Below, in pieces: positions 16,673 through 26,064 of a stretch of DNA of 64,000 nt. How positions within the stretch are numbered: the first letter of the stretch is position 1; every line of letters begins with the position of its first letter. The DNA is taken from NCBI RefSeq assembly GCF_029714405.1, contig NZ_CP121650.1:992001-1056000 (forward strand). The letters are read 5' to 3'. Source of the DNA: Bradyrhizobium sp. CB82. GTDB lineage: Bacteria; Pseudomonadota; Alphaproteobacteria; Rhizobiales; Xanthobacteraceae. A program made the position numbers and the translations under genes. The notes beneath the pieces are model-generated. The model saw only the letters and a program-made list of their open reading frames with translations, did not search any database and was not told the DNA's origin.

Positions 16673-17065
16673 ATGTCACAGATCAGCAGAGCGTTTTTGG
16701 GCGCAGTCGCCATCTCGTTGACACTCGGTGCCGTACAGCTGGCGTCGGGTCACGATCTCGCCGATCGCTGGCAGGCCGTCGTTGATAAGCCGAGCCACAA
16801 CATCAATCGCATTGACAAGGCGGACCGCATCGCCGCTCCTCGGCCCGCAGCCGTTGCGACGCGTACCGTGTCGATGCGTCTCAACGATCTCGTCGATACG
16901 TCAGTGTTGCTGCGTGTTCCCGCGACGATCGAGACCGGCAATGCCAAGCCGCCCGTCTTGCTGCTGCAAAGGCAGGGGCGCAAGCCCGCGGTCGCCTGCG
17001 AGCCTGTCGTCAGTTCGCTGACCGAAATCGCAAAGCTGCTGCAGCCCGGCCGCTGCGTGACCTGA
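16673..17065 (+). CDS. Small exported protein of unknown function
   Basis: This 130-residue protein starts at ATG 16673, behind GAGGGA. The signal peptide runs MSQISRAFLGAVAISLTLGA to about residue 26. The mature part is basic, with two Cys (ACEP and GRCVT) that could form a disulfide, and no domain I recognise. It probably resides in the periplasm. An EcfG-like promoter just upstream and stress-type neighbours suggest induction by general stress (inference). Confidence 0.72.
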   Translation: MSQISRAFLGAVAISLTLGAVQLASGHDLADRWQAVVDKPSHNINRIDKADRIAAPRPAAVATRTVSMRLNDLVDTSVLLRVPATIETGNAKPPVLLLQRQGRKPAVACEPVVSSLTEIAKLLQPGRCVT

Positions 17066-17087
17066 TTGGTTTGAATTCGATTGTCTT

Positions 17088-17540
17088 CTATTCGGCCGCT
17101 TCGGGCGAGACGTCCTCTTCGGGTGTTCCGGCTCGGCTTGCCATAATCCCGAGTGCCACGCCTCCGATCGCAAGGATGGGAAGCAGCCGCTTGACGCCAA
17201 TGGCGCGGACGACCTGCAAGCCGGTCGCGATCAGCATGGGATCGGCAAGCATGCTTTGCGTTGCGGATCGTGCGGCTCTTTCCGCCGCCAGCCGCTTCTC
17301 GGTCTTTCGCTTGTAGGCGAGATAGCTTCCCGCCGCAGCGAGCGTGAGCAGGAAGAACACGCCGGCGCCGGCGAGGCATGCCTGCACCGGACCATAGTTT
17401 TGCAGCACCAGGATGAAGACTGCGGCGCAGAGAAATGCCGTGGTGATGAAGAGCGCAAGCGCTGCGGCTGCCGCCAGCGACGTCAGGCGCACGGTCGTCC
17501 CGGTCGAGGCGCTGATGCCGTCGATTATCCGCTGAAACAT
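17088..17540 (-). CDS. Membrane protein with three predicted helices, unknown function
   Basis: This 150-residue protein has two adjacent hydrophobic helices at about residues 20-45 (SLAAAAALALFITTAFLCAA) and 52-75 (ACLAGAGVFFLLTLAAAG). A charged cytoplasmic-type stretch (YKRKTEKRLAAERAA) and a third helix near 117-133 (RLLPILAIGGVALGIMA) follow. The layout resembles holin-III/YqjE-like proteins that sit beside DUF883 genes, as this one does. It is 129 bases downstream of the DUF883 gene on the same strand and could share its stress promoter. Confidence 0.65.
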   Translation of the reverse strand: MFQRIIDGISASTGTTVRLTSLAAAAALALFITTAFLCAAVFILVLQNYGPVQACLAGAGVFFLLTLAAAGSYLAYKRKTEKRLAAERAARSATQSMLADPMLIATGLQVVRAIGVKRLLPILAIGGVALGIMASRAGTPEEDVSPEAAE

Positions 17541-17669
17541 CGCCCTCGCTCCTCAATCCCCCCGGCCGGCGTCCAAAGAGCGATGAGATCAGGATGCATC
17601 GTCATCGCGCTTCAGGTCGTTGTTTGCGCATCATCCGGACATCCGCTTCACACTTTTCCGGATCATGCT

Positions 17670-18041
17670 TCAGCGGCGCCAGGCAATGCCGATCAGGAAG
17701 CCGATGCCGAGCGCCAGGCCCACGGTCGCGAGCGGACGCTGCGTGATGGCATCCTCGAGCGTTTCCTCGAGCGAGGCCGCTGCGTCCTGCGCCGCATCGA
17801 TCATCGCGCTGCCGCGATCGGAGGCGTCATCCATCGCCGAATCCATCTGTTGGCGCGCCTGCCTGTAGCCGCGCCGGGCTTGCTTGCCCGCGGAGTTGGC
17901 AAAGGTGTTGAGGGCATCGGTGATCTGCTCGGTGAGGGCGGCGATATCGCTTTTCACGGCTAGGACATCCTTTTCGAGGCGCTCTCGGGTAGCCTTGTCG
18001 GTCCAGTCTCTCGTCCCGGTTTCGCCATTGGTCGCTGACAT
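17670..18041 (-). CDS. DUF883 (ElaB/YqjD-like) membrane-anchored protein
   Basis: This 123-residue protein has a long amphipathic, Ala/Glu/Lys-rich helix (LEKDVLAVKSDIAALTEQIT and onward). A C-terminal membrane segment with the family GxxxG pattern follows (RPLATVGLALGIGFLIGIAW) and ends in RR. E. coli ElaB and YqjD are tail-anchored, stress-induced and ribosome-associated; the role here is inferred from that family. Start chosen at 18041, behind GGAG. A perfect EcfG-type promoter lies 38 bases upstream. Confidence 0.83.
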   Translation of the reverse strand: MSATNGETGTRDWTDKATRERLEKDVLAVKSDIAALTEQITDALNTFANSAGKQARRGYRQARQQMDSAMDDASDRGSAMIDAAQDAAASLEETLEDAITQRPLATVGLALGIGFLIGIAWRR

Positions 18042-18078
18042 CGAAAGCTCCGGATCTTTGTCGGTGAGACAGCCAAAA

Positions 18079-18103
18079 AACGTCCCGCCGGGACGGAAGT
18101 TCC
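18079..18103 (-). promoter_or_regulatory. EcfG-type general stress promoter for the DUF883 gene
   Basis: On the reverse strand: GGAAC, 16 bases, CGTT, a perfect match to the EcfG consensus. It lies 38 bases before the start codon. Confidence 0.8.
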
Positions 18104-18118
18104 ACCCCCGGAAACAGC

Positions 18119-19237
18119 TCAGTCGGCAGGCAGTTGAGGCGCATCGGCGGGAGCCAGATGCTCCTTCAGGATCAGCGCGACGATCAGAAGCGGCGACGAC
18201 AGGAATGCGCCCATCGGGCCCCACAGCCAGGTCCAAAAGGCGAGCGCGAGAAAGACCGCCAGGGCATTCAGTGCCAGCCGCCGGCCGATGATGGTGGGCG
18301 TGACGAAATGTCCCTCCAGGAAAGTTAGGCCGCCAAAGGCGAGCGCCGCCATCAATCCGCTGCCGATGGTCGGAAAGGCGATGAGGCCGACCACGACCAG
18401 CACGACGAACATCGCGATTGGTCCGATGATCGGGATGAAGTTCAGCGTCGCCGCCAGCGCACCGAGCCCGGCCGGATTGGGCATGCCAGTCAGCGCACAG
18501 ACGATGCCGGTGGTGATGCCGACGCCGATATTAATGACCGTCACCGTCAAGAGATAGTTGCCGAGATGGACCTCGATCTCGTTGAGGATCCGCAGCGTGC
18601 GCAGCCGCGCGTCGCGATCGCTGAAGGTCATAATCAGGGCGCGTCTCAAGTCGCGCCAGCTCGCGATGAACAGGATCAGGGTCGCGAAGAACAGCAGGAA
18701 TTCGGTGAAGGTCGGCGACAGGAATTCCAGGGTCGGCTGCACCCATTCGAATTTCGGCATCTGGAGGGTGGGCAGGCCTCCCGAACCGCCGACCATGGCC
18801 TGCAGTTCCTGCCACAGCGCAAGCGGCCGGTCGAACAAATGCAGCTTGTCCTTGAGCAGCGCGCCGAGTTCGGGCAGGCGCGTGCTCCATTCCATGACCG
18901 GCGAAGCGATCAGGGCGACGACAAAGGTGACCATCGCCGTGACCGTGACCACGATTAGCACGGCAGCCAGCGCGCGGGGCACCCGTTGCCGTTCCAGAGA
19001 TGTTGCCGCTGGCGACAGCATGGTGCCCGTGACGAAGGCCATCACCACGGGAAGGAAGAACGGCTTGCCGACATAGAGCACGGCCACGACCGCGATCAGG
19101 AGCAGGCCTGCGAGTGCGAAGGCGACGAACTCCGTGCGCCGGATCACCGGCGGCAGGTCGCTCTTGCTGTCGGGAAGCGGCGCGCCTTCGCTGTCGTTGG
19201 CAATCAGACGTTCGCTGGGAAGGACGCGCACCACCAT
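18119..19237 (-). CDS. AI-2E family transporter (PerM/YdiK-like membrane protein)
   Basis: This 372-residue protein has seven to eight hydrophobic segments in the AI-2E/UPF0118 pattern. Two helices lie near the N-terminus (VAFALAGLLLIAVVAVLYVG, FLPVVMAFVTGTM). A large loop follows, then the conserved C-terminal block PAGLGALAATLNFIPIIGP, EGHFVTPTIIGRRLALN and LWGPMGAFLSSPLL. Some family members move autoinducer-2 and others act as Na+/H+ antiporters; the substrate here is unknown. A perfect EcfG-type promoter about 47 bases upstream suggests stress induction. Confidence 0.87.
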   Translation of the reverse strand: MVVRVLPSERLIANDSEGAPLPDSKSDLPPVIRRTEFVAFALAGLLLIAVVAVLYVGKPFFLPVVMAFVTGTMLSPAATSLERQRVPRALAAVLIVVTVTAMVTFVVALIASPVMEWSTRLPELGALLKDKLHLFDRPLALWQELQAMVGGSGGLPTLQMPKFEWVQPTLEFLSPTFTEFLLFFATLILFIASWRDLRRALIMTFSDRDARLRTLRILNEIEVHLGNYLLTVTVINIGVGITTGIVCALTGMPNPAGLGALAATLNFIPIIGPIAMFVVLVVVGLIAFPTIGSGLMAALAFGGLTFLEGHFVTPTIIGRRLALNALAVFLALAFWTWLWGPMGAFLSSPLLIVALILKEHLAPADAPQLPAD

Positions 19238-19283
19238 TCTCCCGCACGAAGGCTCACGCTCCGCACGCCCAAGATTGTCCGAA

Positions 19284-19308
19284 AACGTGTCGCGGACCCG
19301 AAGGTTCC
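19284..19308 (-). promoter_or_regulatory. EcfG-type general stress promoter for the AI-2E family gene
   Basis: On the reverse strand: GGAAC, 16 bases, CGTT, matching the consensus exactly. It is 47 bases before the start codon and divergent from another such promoter at 19368. Confidence 0.8.
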
Positions 19309-19367
19309 GTCGCGGACTCGTGAAGACGCCTTGCCTTGACTGTGATCCGCCGGCGCCGCGTGCGCGC

Positions 19368-19393
19368 GGAACTTGAGTCGTCGCAAACGCGTT
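19368..19393 (+). promoter_or_regulatory. EcfG-type general stress promoter for the L,D-transpeptidase operon
   Basis: GGAAC, 17 bases, CGTT, exact. The expected transcript start near 19400 would exclude the most upstream in-frame start codons of the next gene. Confidence 0.8.
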
Positions 19394-19443
19394 TGTTCGG
19401 GCAACGCATCACCATGATGCACTTCTCGTCAACGGGGCAGCAC

Positions 19444-20247
19444 ATGACACAGTTATCTGCATCCCACCGCCGGCTTTCGCCGCGCGCGGTCGCCGCATTT
19501 GCCTTTGCGACAGCATTGCTGACGGTGCCACTCGGCGCCGCGAGCGCGCAGTCGCTTCTGTTCGCGCCGATGCAGCCGCAGGCCTTTCCGCGAGATTATG
19601 CGCAAGGCTACGTGACCGAGCAGCCGCAGGCCTCGGACGATCCGGTAGCCGCGGATGATTCAGTCCTGCCCGAGCGGCTGCGCCGGCAGATCGTCAGCTT
19701 CGACGGCGGCCAGCCGGCCGGGACGATCGTGATCGATACGGGCCATACCGTGCTCTACTACGTGCTCGGCCAGGGCCGCGCGATCCGCTATGGCGTCGGT
19801 GTCGGGCGCGACGGCTTCACCTGGTCGGGCGTGCAGTCGATCAGCCGCAAGGCGGAATGGCCGGACTGGCATCCGCCGACGGAGATGATCGCGCGCCAGC
19901 CCTATCTGCCGCGTTTCGTCGCCGGCGGCCCCGGCAATCCGCTCGGCGCGCGTGCGATGTATCTGGGCGCGAGCGAATATCGCATCCACGGCACCAATGA
20001 TCCCACCACGATCGGAAAATTCGTCTCCTCCGGCTGCATCCGCATGACCAACGAGGACGTCGTCGATCTCTTCAACCGGGTCAACATCGGCACCAGGGTC
20101 GTGGTGCTCCCGAAGAACGCGCCGTTGCTGGCGCGAGGCGGCGATGGCCTGCATAAGCCCGCGCGCGGTGTCACGACGACGCCGACATCGGGACGCCAGG
20201 CGCTCAATCTTTCGCCCGTCTCCCTGAACAGTTCGGCGCCGAGGTAA
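19444..20247 (+). CDS. L,D-transpeptidase (YkuD domain), exported
   Basis: This protein of about 267 residues has a signal peptide (LSPRAVAAFAFATALLTVPL, GAASAQ). The YkuD domain spans about residues 70-225, with the catalytic motif HGTNDPTTIGKFVSSGCIRM, where His and Cys are the active residues. These enzymes form 3-3 cross-links in peptidoglycan or attach outer-membrane proteins to it in the periplasm. The start at 19444 gives a compact signal peptide; ATG 19414 is an alternative. It is followed after one base by a DUF2865 gene, so the two are co-transcribed, probably from the EcfG-type promoter at 19368. Confidence 0.88.
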   Translation: MTQLSASHRRLSPRAVAAFAFATALLTVPLGAASAQSLLFAPMQPQAFPRDYAQGYVTEQPQASDDPVAADDSVLPERLRRQIVSFDGGQPAGTIVIDTGHTVLYYVLGQGRAIRYGVGVGRDGFTWSGVQSISRKAEWPDWHPPTEMIARQPYLPRFVAGGPGNPLGARAMYLGASEYRIHGTNDPTTIGKFVSSGCIRMTNEDVVDLFNRVNIGTRVVVLPKNAPLLARGGDGLHKPARGVTTTPTSGRQALNLSPVSLNSSAPR

Positions 20248-20248
20248 C

Positions 20249-20896
20249 ATGATCAGGCGTTCGACAGTCAAGGTGACAGGCGGAGCGGCGGTCTTGCTGT
20301 TTGCTTCGCTCAGCCTGGCGCTGACGTCGTCGGCGCGCGCGGAGGATTTCCTCTCGGCGCTGTTCGGCGCGTTCGGTGCCCGGCCGCCGCCACAGATCAG
20401 GATGCCGTTCCCCACCGACGACATGCCGCGCTACGAGGCGCCGCGCGGGCGTTTCTATGGCGGCGGGCAGGCCTGGTGCGTGCGCACCTGCGACGGACGC
20501 CACTTTCCGGCGCAAGGCACCGATGGTGAGAGCAAGGCGCAGAGCTGCAACAGCTTCTGCCCGGCGGCCGAAACCACGCTGGTCTATGGCAGCGACATCG
20601 ACGACGCGGTCACGGAGACCGGTCAGGACTATTCCGAACTGCCGAACGCCTACCGCTACCGCAACGAGCTCGTCGCGGGCTGCACCTGCAATGGCAAGGA
20701 CCCCGTCGGTCTCGCAACGGTCAAGGTCACGGACGATCCGACCTTGCGCAAAGGTGACATCGTCGCGAGCCCCCGCGGATTGGTGGTTGCAAATCGCAAC
20801 GCCAACGACCGGCATGGCGTCGCCATGAACTTCTCGCCGCTGCCGGAGTCCATGCGGGCAAAATTCCGCCACCTGCCGGTCGTGGCGCGGGAGTAA
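20249..20896 (+). CDS. Exported DUF2865 domain protein
   Basis: This 215-residue protein has a signal peptide (MIRRSTVKVTGGAAVLLFAS to SSARAED). The Cys-rich DUF2865 region is visible as AWCVRTCDGRHFPAQGTDG, QSCNSFCPA, TLVYGSDIDDAV and VAGCTCNGKDPVGL. Six Cys suggest disulfides in the periplasm. The family is mostly from Rhizobiales and has no assigned function. It sits one base after the L,D-transpeptidase stop, so a cell-wall role is plausible. Confidence 0.82.
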   Translation: MIRRSTVKVTGGAAVLLFASLSLALTSSARAEDFLSALFGAFGARPPPQIRMPFPTDDMPRYEAPRGRFYGGGQAWCVRTCDGRHFPAQGTDGESKAQSCNSFCPAAETTLVYGSDIDDAVTETGQDYSELPNAYRYRNELVAGCTCNGKDPVGLATVKVTDDPTLRKGDIVASPRGLVVANRNANDRHGVAMNFSPLPESMRAKFRHLPVVARE

Positions 20897-21046
20897 GCGC
20901 TGGTATCGGCTTGTCCTCTTGGTCTCGTTCCCTCGAAGTGCCGGGCAATCACAGATGAACGACAGAGCCTGGTGCTCAAGCCGCCACAGCATCCCCGTGC
21001 CCCTGGAAATGCGCATTCATGAGGGGTTGTAATGGGTTGCCTGAAT

Positions 21047-21072
21047 GGAACCGAGGCGAGGGGCGCGGCGTT
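21047..21072 (+). promoter_or_regulatory. EcfG-type general stress promoter for the small membrane protein
   Basis: GGAAC, 17 bases, CGTT, exact, 34 bases before the start codon at 21106. Confidence 0.8.
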
Positions 21073-21105
21073 GGAAGTCTGGTAGCAAACAGGGGGGCCC
21101 TTCCG

Positions 21106-21261
21106 ATGCTCGTCGGCGTACTCGTCACCTTTCTCGTCGTCATCCTCGTTCTTTATCTCATCAACATGCTGCCGATGGACGGCCGCGCCAAGCAGATCGC
21201 GCGTGTCATCGTCATCATCATCGGCATCGTCTCGCTGCTGAAATATCTGGCGGTGTTCTAG
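21106..21261 (+). CDS. Small membrane protein (Thivi_2564-like)
   Basis: This 51-residue protein has two transmembrane helices (VGVLVTFLVVILVLYLINML and IARVIVIIIGIVSLLKYLAV) around the conserved INMLPMDGRAK turn seen in Thivi_2564-type small membrane proteins. The start at 21106 is taken because AGGGGGG precedes it and the EcfG-type promoter lies just upstream; the frame remains open further back. Its function is unknown. A stress-induced membrane role is inferred. Confidence 0.78.
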   Translation: MLVGVLVTFLVVILVLYLINMLPMDGRAKQIARVIVIIIGIVSLLKYLAVF

Positions 21262-21273
21262 TGGGCTACGGGC

Positions 21274-21302
21274 CAAACAAAAGCCCCGGCGTGGGCCGGG
21301 GC
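21274..21302 (-). terminator. Rho-independent terminator after the CsbD gene
   Basis: Read leftward: GCCCCGGC, CCAC, GCCGGGGC, then TTTTGTTTG. The 8-bp GC stem lies 20 bases after the csbD-like stop. It also sits just past the rightward membrane-protein gene, so it may work in both directions. Confidence 0.75.
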
Positions 21303-21321
21303 CGTTCGTCTTGCGCAGAAT

Positions 21322-21522
21322 TCAGTGCAACGACTTGAGCCAATCGTCGACGTCCTTCCGAATCTGGTCCTTGGCGAGGCCGTAGCGCTGCTGTAGCCGG
21401 CCTTCGAGCTGTTCGCGACGACCCTCGATCACGTTGAGGTCGTCGTCAGTGAGCTTGCCCCATTTCTCCTTGGCGGAGCCCTTGAACTGCTTCCAATTTC
21501 CCTCGACGCGATTCCAGTCCAT
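21322..21522 (-). CDS. CsbD family stress protein
   Basis: This 66-residue protein reads MDWNRVEGNWKQFKGSAKEK, then WGKLTDDDLNVIEGRREQLE, the complete CsbD pattern. CsbD proteins are small, hydrophilic and general-stress induced (SigB in Bacillus); their molecular role is unknown. The ATG at 21522 is favoured over one two codons upstream because GGGAG is six bases before it. A perfect EcfG-type promoter is directly upstream and a terminator follows. Confidence 0.9.
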   Translation of the reverse strand: MDWNRVEGNWKQFKGSAKEKWGKLTDDDLNVIEGRREQLEGRLQQRYGLAKDQIRKDVDDWLKSLH

Positions 21523-21550
21523 GGCCATCTCCCGTTGGTTGATGGCCGAC

Positions 21551-21575
21551 AACGCGAGCGGCGCGCAGCCGTTCC
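21551..21575 (-). promoter_or_regulatory. EcfG-type general stress promoter for the CsbD gene
   Basis: On the reverse strand: GGAAC, 16 bases, CGTT, exact, 29 bases before the start codon. Confidence 0.8.
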
Positions 21576-21616
21576 GCTGCGCGCCGCGACGTTTCGCCCG
21601 ATCGGCCGGCCGCCTC

Positions 21617-23782
21617 TCAGCCCAGCGCCTTCGCCTCGCGGCGGCGCGCGGTGAGGATGTACTCGGTGTAGCCGTTCGGCTGCGCGCGGCCCTTGAAGAC
21701 GAGGTCGCAGGCGGCCTTGAAGGCGACGCCATCGAACGAAGGTGCCATCGGCTTGTAGAGCGCATCGCCTGCGTTCTGCTTGTCGACGACCACGGCCATG
21801 CGCTTGAGCGACTCCATCACCTGGGCCTCGGTGATGACACCCTGGTGCAGCCAGTTGGCGAGGTGCTGGCTCGAGATGCGCAAGGTTGCGCGGTCTTCCA
21901 TCAACCCGACGTCGTGAATGTCGGGCACCTTGGAGCAGCCGACGCCCTGGTCGATCCAGCGCACCACGTAACCGAGAATGCCCTGGCAGTTGTTGTCGAT
22001 CTCCTGCTTGACGTCATCAGGCGCCCAGTTCGACTTCGACACGGGAATGGTCAGGATGTCGGACAGCTTTGCGCGCGGGCCGCCCTTGGTGAGCTCCTGC
22101 TGGCGTGCGATGACGTTGACCTGGTGGTAGTGCAGCGCGTGCAGCGTCGCCGCGGTCGGCGACGGCACCCACGCGGTGGTGGCGCCGGCCTGAGGATGCG
22201 CGAGCTTTTGTTGCAACATGTCCGCCATCTTGTCGGGCGCCGCCCACATGCCCTTGCCGATCTGGGCGTGGCCGGGCAGCCCGTCGATCAGGCCCATGTC
22301 GACGTTCCAGTCCTCATAGGCCTTGATCCAGGCTTGCGCCTTCATCTCGTTCTTGCGGATCATGGGACCTGCTTCCATCGAGGTGTGGATCTCGTCGCCG
22401 GTGCGGTCGAGGAAGCCGGTGTTGATGAAGACGATGCGCTTGGAGGCCTGCTGAATGCAGGCTTTGAGGTTGACGGTGGTGCGCCGCTCCTCGTCCATGA
22501 TGCCGACCTTGAGCGTGTTCTCCGGCAGCGACAGCATCTGCTCGACGCGGCCGAAGATCTCGCAAGTCAGCGCGACCTCGTCGGGGCCGTGCATCTTCGG
22601 CTTGACGATGTAGACCGAGCCGGTGCGGCTGTTCTTGCTCTTGGAAAGGCCCTTGAGGTCGTGGATCGCAAGCAGGCCGGTGACCGCCGCATCGAGCAGG
22701 CCTTCCGGAATCTCCTCGCCCGTCTCGTCGAGCACGGCGTCGGTGAACATGTGGTGACCGCAATTGCGGATCAGCAGCAGGCTGCGGCCGTGCAGCTTCA
22801 CTTCGCCCTTGCTGTCCGGCGTCTTGTAGCTGCGGTCGGTGTTGAGCGCGCGGGTCATCGTCTTGCCGCCCTTCTCGAAATCCGCCGACAACGTGCCGTT
22901 CATCAGCCCGAGCGTATTGCGGTAGACCAGCACCTTGTCCTCGGCGTCAACCGCGGCGACGGAGTCCTCCATGTCGAGAATGGTGGAGACGGCGGCCTCC
23001 ATGATGATGTCGGCGACGCCGGCCGGATCGTCCTTGCCGATCGTGTTTCCGCGATCGATCTTCACCTCGACGTGCAGGCCGTTGTTGACCAGCAGCACCG
23101 CAGACGGCGCCGACGCATCGCCCTGGAAGCCCGCGAACTGCGCGGCGTTCTTCAGCGCGGTGGCGTTGCCGCTCTTCAGCTTCACCGCGAGCTGGCCAGC
23201 GACCACGCTATAGGCGGTGACGTCGGTGTGGCTGCCGGTCGCGAGCGGCACGGCGGCATCGAGGAAGGCTTTTGCTTTCGCAATGACCTTGTCGCCGCGC
23301 GCCTTGCTGTAGCCCTTGGCGGTGTCGGCCGCGTCATGCGGGATCGCGTCGGTGCCATAGAACGCGTCATAGAGCGAGCCCCAGCGTGCATTGGCCGCGT
23401 TCAGCGCGTAGCGCGCATTGGTGAGGGGCACGACGAGCTGCGGCCCGCAGATCTTGCCGATCTCCTCGTCGACATCAGCGGTCTCGACCTTCTGCGTCGC
23501 AGGCTCGGGCAGCAGATAGCCGATCTCCTTCAGAAAGGCGGTATAGGCATTGATGTCGAACGGCTTGCCTTTATTCGCGCGATGCCAGTCGTCGATCTTG
23601 GCCTGAAGTGTGTCGCGAACCGCAAGCAGTGCGCGGTTCTTCGGACCCAGCTCCTTCACGATCGCGGCAAGCCCGGCCCAGAACGTATCAGGCGCGATCC
23701 CGGTCTTCGGGGCCGCTTCCTTCGCGATGAAGTCGAAGAGAACAGGGGCGATCTTCAAACCATGGGCGTCGTGGCGTTTCAT
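21617..23782 (-). CDS. glcB: Malate synthase G
   Basis: This 721-residue protein matches the usual length of isoform G. It condenses glyoxylate with acetyl-CoA to malate in the glyoxylate cycle. Typical segments are [76 protein letters not shown] and [20 protein letters not shown]. The start is set at [13 protein letters not shown] (23782); the frame is open 22 codons further upstream without family similarity. It appears monocistronic. Isocitrate lyase is not in the window. Confidence 0.95.
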   Translation of the reverse strand: MKRHDAHGLKIAPVLFDFIAKEAAPKTGIAPDTFWAGLAAIVKELGPKNRALLAVRDTLQAKIDDWHRANKGKPFDINAYTAFLKEIGYLLPEPATQKVETADVDEEIGKICGPQLVVPLTNARYALNAANARWGSLYDAFYGTDAIPHDAADTAKGYSKARGDKVIAKAKAFLDAAVPLATGSHTDVTAYSVVAGQLAVKLKSGNATALKNAAQFAGFQGDASAPSAVLLVNNGLHVEVKIDRGNTIGKDDPAGVADIIMEAAVSTILDMEDSVAAVDAEDKVLVYRNTLGLMNGTLSADFEKGGKTMTRALNTDRSYKTPDSKGEVKLHGRSLLLIRNCGHHMFTDAVLDETGEEIPEGLLDAAVTGLLAIHDLKGLSKSKNSRTGSVYIVKPKMHGPDEVALTCEIFGRVEQMLSLPENTLKVGIMDEERRTTVNLKACIQQASKRIVFINTGFLDRTGDEIHTSMEAGPMIRKNEMKAQAWIKAYEDWNVDMGLIDGLPGHAQIGKGMWAAPDKMADMLQQKLAHPQAGATTAWVPSPTAATLHALHYHQVNVIARQQELTKGGPRAKLSDILTIPVSKSNWAPDDVKQEIDNNCQGILGYVVRWIDQGVGCSKVPDIHDVGLMEDRATLRISSQHLANWLHQGVITEAQVMESLKRMAVVVDKQNAGDALYKPMAPSFDGVAFKAACDLVFKGRAQPNGYTEYILTARRREAKALG

Positions 23783-24104
23783 GAGGGGCTTTCTTGTTGG
23801 AAATGGCGTTTTTTGGCTGGTTTCGGATCCGAAAGCAGCAAAATGCATCCGCCAAGGGCGGGTTTCGGGCCCCTATTAGCCTCAAAACCGGGGCCGTGAG
23901 AAGGCCCTAGAGCCGTCGTTATCCAGGCGCGCCTCTAGCCTTTTTGTCGAAGGATTGGGGGCAGCCGCATTCCCACCGCTGTCATTCCCCGCGAAAGGGG
24001 GGAATCCAGGGCGCCGCGGCCTATCAGTATCCCATCACGATCTCTGGAATGCCGGATGGCCCGGTCAAGCCGGGCGACGACGGTTGGAGAGATACGTTAC
24101 GGTC
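23783..24104. other. Intergenic region with one palindromic repeat
   Basis: Convergent or tail-to-head spacing between cysN/C and glcB on the same strand. It contains repeat type A at 23981-24082 and no gene. Confidence 0.6.
23981..24082. repeat. Palindromic intergenic repeat, type A, copy 1
   Basis: Begins GTCATTCCCCGCGAAAGGGG and ends GCCGGGCGACGAC, with CCGCGGCCTATC in the middle. Related copies lie at 38353 and 42700. The two ends are mutually complementary in outline (GTCAT/ATGAC type). Confidence 0.75.
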
Positions 24105-26042
24105 TCAAATATTCGCAGCGAGGTCGACGGCCTCGTCGAACAGCACACCGCTTGCCTTCAGCATCTGTTCGATTGCGTCCGTCGCATCCGCGACCGAACG
24201 CGTCGAGGTGTCGATCGTCAGCTCGGCGCCCTGCGGCGGCTGGTAGTCGTTGCCGATTCCGGTGAAGGATTGAAGCGCACCGGAGCGGGCCTTGGCGTAG
24301 TGGCCCTTGGGGTCGCGGCTCTCGCAGACTTCGGCGGGCGTTGCGACGTAGATCTCGCGGAACGTCGTGTCGGCGATGCGGCGTGCCGTGGCGCGGTCCT
24401 CGCGCGCGGGCGAGACGGCAGCGACGATCGCGATGTGACCGTTGCGCGCCAGATGCGTCGCGACCTCGGCGAGGCGGCGGATGTTCTCGCTTCGATCAGC
24501 GGCGGAGAAACCGAGATCGCTGTTCAGCCCCGCACGCAGCGTGTCGCCGTCGAGCAGGATCGGCGAGCCGCCAATGGTGAAGAGCCGCCGCTCCAGCGCC
24601 TTCGCCAGCGTCGACTTGCCGGAGGCGGGAAGGCCGGTGAGCCAGACCACGGCACCGTTGTGCTGGTAGCGCGCGGAGCGCTCGTCGGGCCGGAGTGCGG
24701 ACTCCACCGGCACGATGTCGACGGGCACGGCGCGCTGACCGGCATCGACCGACAGCACGAGGCCGCCGCCGGCGATGCGCCCGGAGATCTCGATCACGAG
24801 GCGTCCAGTGCGCGGGTTCTCGGTATAAGGATCGGTGGCAATCGGATTCGAAAGAGAAACGTCGATCTCGCCGACATGGTTGCGGCCGATCGCCTTGTTC
24901 TCGCTGCTTTCAAGCTCGCCCGGGTCGACCGCCTTCTCGATGGCAACGACCGTAGCGCGGCTTTCCTTCGGCCCGCAGCGCACCAGGAGCTGATCGCCCT
25001 TGGCGAGCGGCTTGTCGTGCAGCCAGAAGATGCGCGCGCGCAGCCGCCGCGTCTCGCGCGGAGCAGTGCCCGCATGCGCGATGATGTCGCCGCGCTCGAC
25101 GAACAATTCGCGGTCGAGCGTGATGCCGACCGAGCGGCCCGCACCCTGCCGGCTCGCGACCGGCGTCACCGGCCAGCTCTCGACCGTCTTGATCTTGGCG
25201 ATCTTGCCGGCGGGCATGATCACGATCTCTTCGCCGGCTTTGAGGCTGCCGGATTCGATGCGGCCCGCCACGATGCGGCGGTCGTCAAACTTGTAGATCG
25301 CCTGCACCGGCAGGCGCAGCGCGAGCGCCTCCAGCGGCCGCGCCGGCTCGAGCCGGTCGAGCGCCTCGACCACGGTCGGGCCCTTGTACCAGCCGATGCG
25401 GTCGGTTCGCTCGGCGACGCCGTCGCCGTCGCGTGCCGAAATCGGGATCACCGCCGTCGGCGTGACGCCCAGGCTCTTCAGATGCGCCGAAATCTCGTCG
25501 CTGATCTCCTTGAAGCGATCGGCGCTGAAATCGACGCGGTCCATCTTGTTGACGACGATCGCGACCTGCTTCACGCCGAGCAGATGCAGGAGATAGCCGT
25601 GTCGGCGGGTCTGGTCGCGCACACCTTCAAGCGCGTCGATGATCAACACCGCGCCGTCGGCTTGCGAAGCGCCGGTGATCATGTTGCGCAAGAATTCCGC
25701 GTGGCCGGGCGCGTCGATCAAAACGATGTCGCGCGAATTGGTGCGGAAGCGGATCTGCGTGGTGTCGATGGTGATGCCCTGGTCGCGCTCGGTCTGGAGC
25801 GCGTCAAGCAGGAACGACCATTCAAAGGGCATGCCGCGCCGTGCGCTGACCGCCTTGAGCATCTCGAGCTTTCCCTCGGGCAGGCTGCCGGTCTCATGCA
25901 GGAGGCGGCCGACCAGCGTCGACTTGCCGTGGTCGACATGGCCGACGATGACGATGCGGACCTGGGGTCGTGTCGTGCCATTTGGCATCGACGTGGTGCC
26001 GTTCAGAGTTGCCCGCGTAGCAGAGGTGACGATCATGTTCAT
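24105..26042 (-). CDS. cysN: Bifunctional sulfate adenylyltransferase subunit 1 / APS kinase (CysN-CysC fusion)
   Basis: This 645-residue protein has an N-terminal EF-Tu-like GTPase with [26 protein letters not shown] and VNKMDR. The C-terminal APS kinase domain from about residue 445 has the second P-loop [14 protein letters not shown] and the [13 protein letters not shown] motif. With CysD it makes APS from sulfate and ATP, driven by GTP; the CysC part phosphorylates APS to PAPS. Such fusions are also known as NodQ. The start [15 protein letters not shown] at 26042 lies 22 bases after cysD. Since the reductase here looks APS-type, PAPS may serve sulfation (inference). Confidence 0.93.
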   Translation of the reverse strand: MNMIVTSATRATLNGTTSMPNGTTRPQVRIVIVGHVDHGKSTLVGRLLHETGSLPEGKLEMLKAVSARRGMPFEWSFLLDALQTERDQGITIDTTQIRFRTNSRDIVLIDAPGHAEFLRNMITGASQADGAVLIIDALEGVRDQTRRHGYLLHLLGVKQVAIVVNKMDRVDFSADRFKEISDEISAHLKSLGVTPTAVIPISARDGDGVAERTDRIGWYKGPTVVEALDRLEPARPLEALALRLPVQAIYKFDDRRIVAGRIESGSLKAGEEIVIMPAGKIAKIKTVESWPVTPVASRQGAGRSVGITLDRELFVERGDIIAHAGTAPRETRRLRARIFWLHDKPLAKGDQLLVRCGPKESRATVVAIEKAVDPGELESSENKAIGRNHVGEIDVSLSNPIATDPYTENPRTGRLVIEISGRIAGGGLVLSVDAGQRAVPVDIVPVESALRPDERSARYQHNGAVVWLTGLPASGKSTLAKALERRLFTIGGSPILLDGDTLRAGLNSDLGFSAADRSENIRRLAEVATHLARNGHIAIVAAVSPAREDRATARRIADTTFREIYVATPAEVCESRDPKGHYAKARSGALQSFTGIGNDYQPPQGAELTIDTSTRSVADATDAIEQMLKASGVLFDEAVDLAANI

Positions 26043-26064
26043 AGCCGCGTTGCGTCCTTGGAAA

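Noticed and set aside
21434..23899. An 821-codon rightward open reading opposite malate synthase
   Set aside because: It is the antisense shadow of glcB; GC-rich codon bias keeps the opposite frame open. It has low-complexity Arg/Val/Asp content and no domain.
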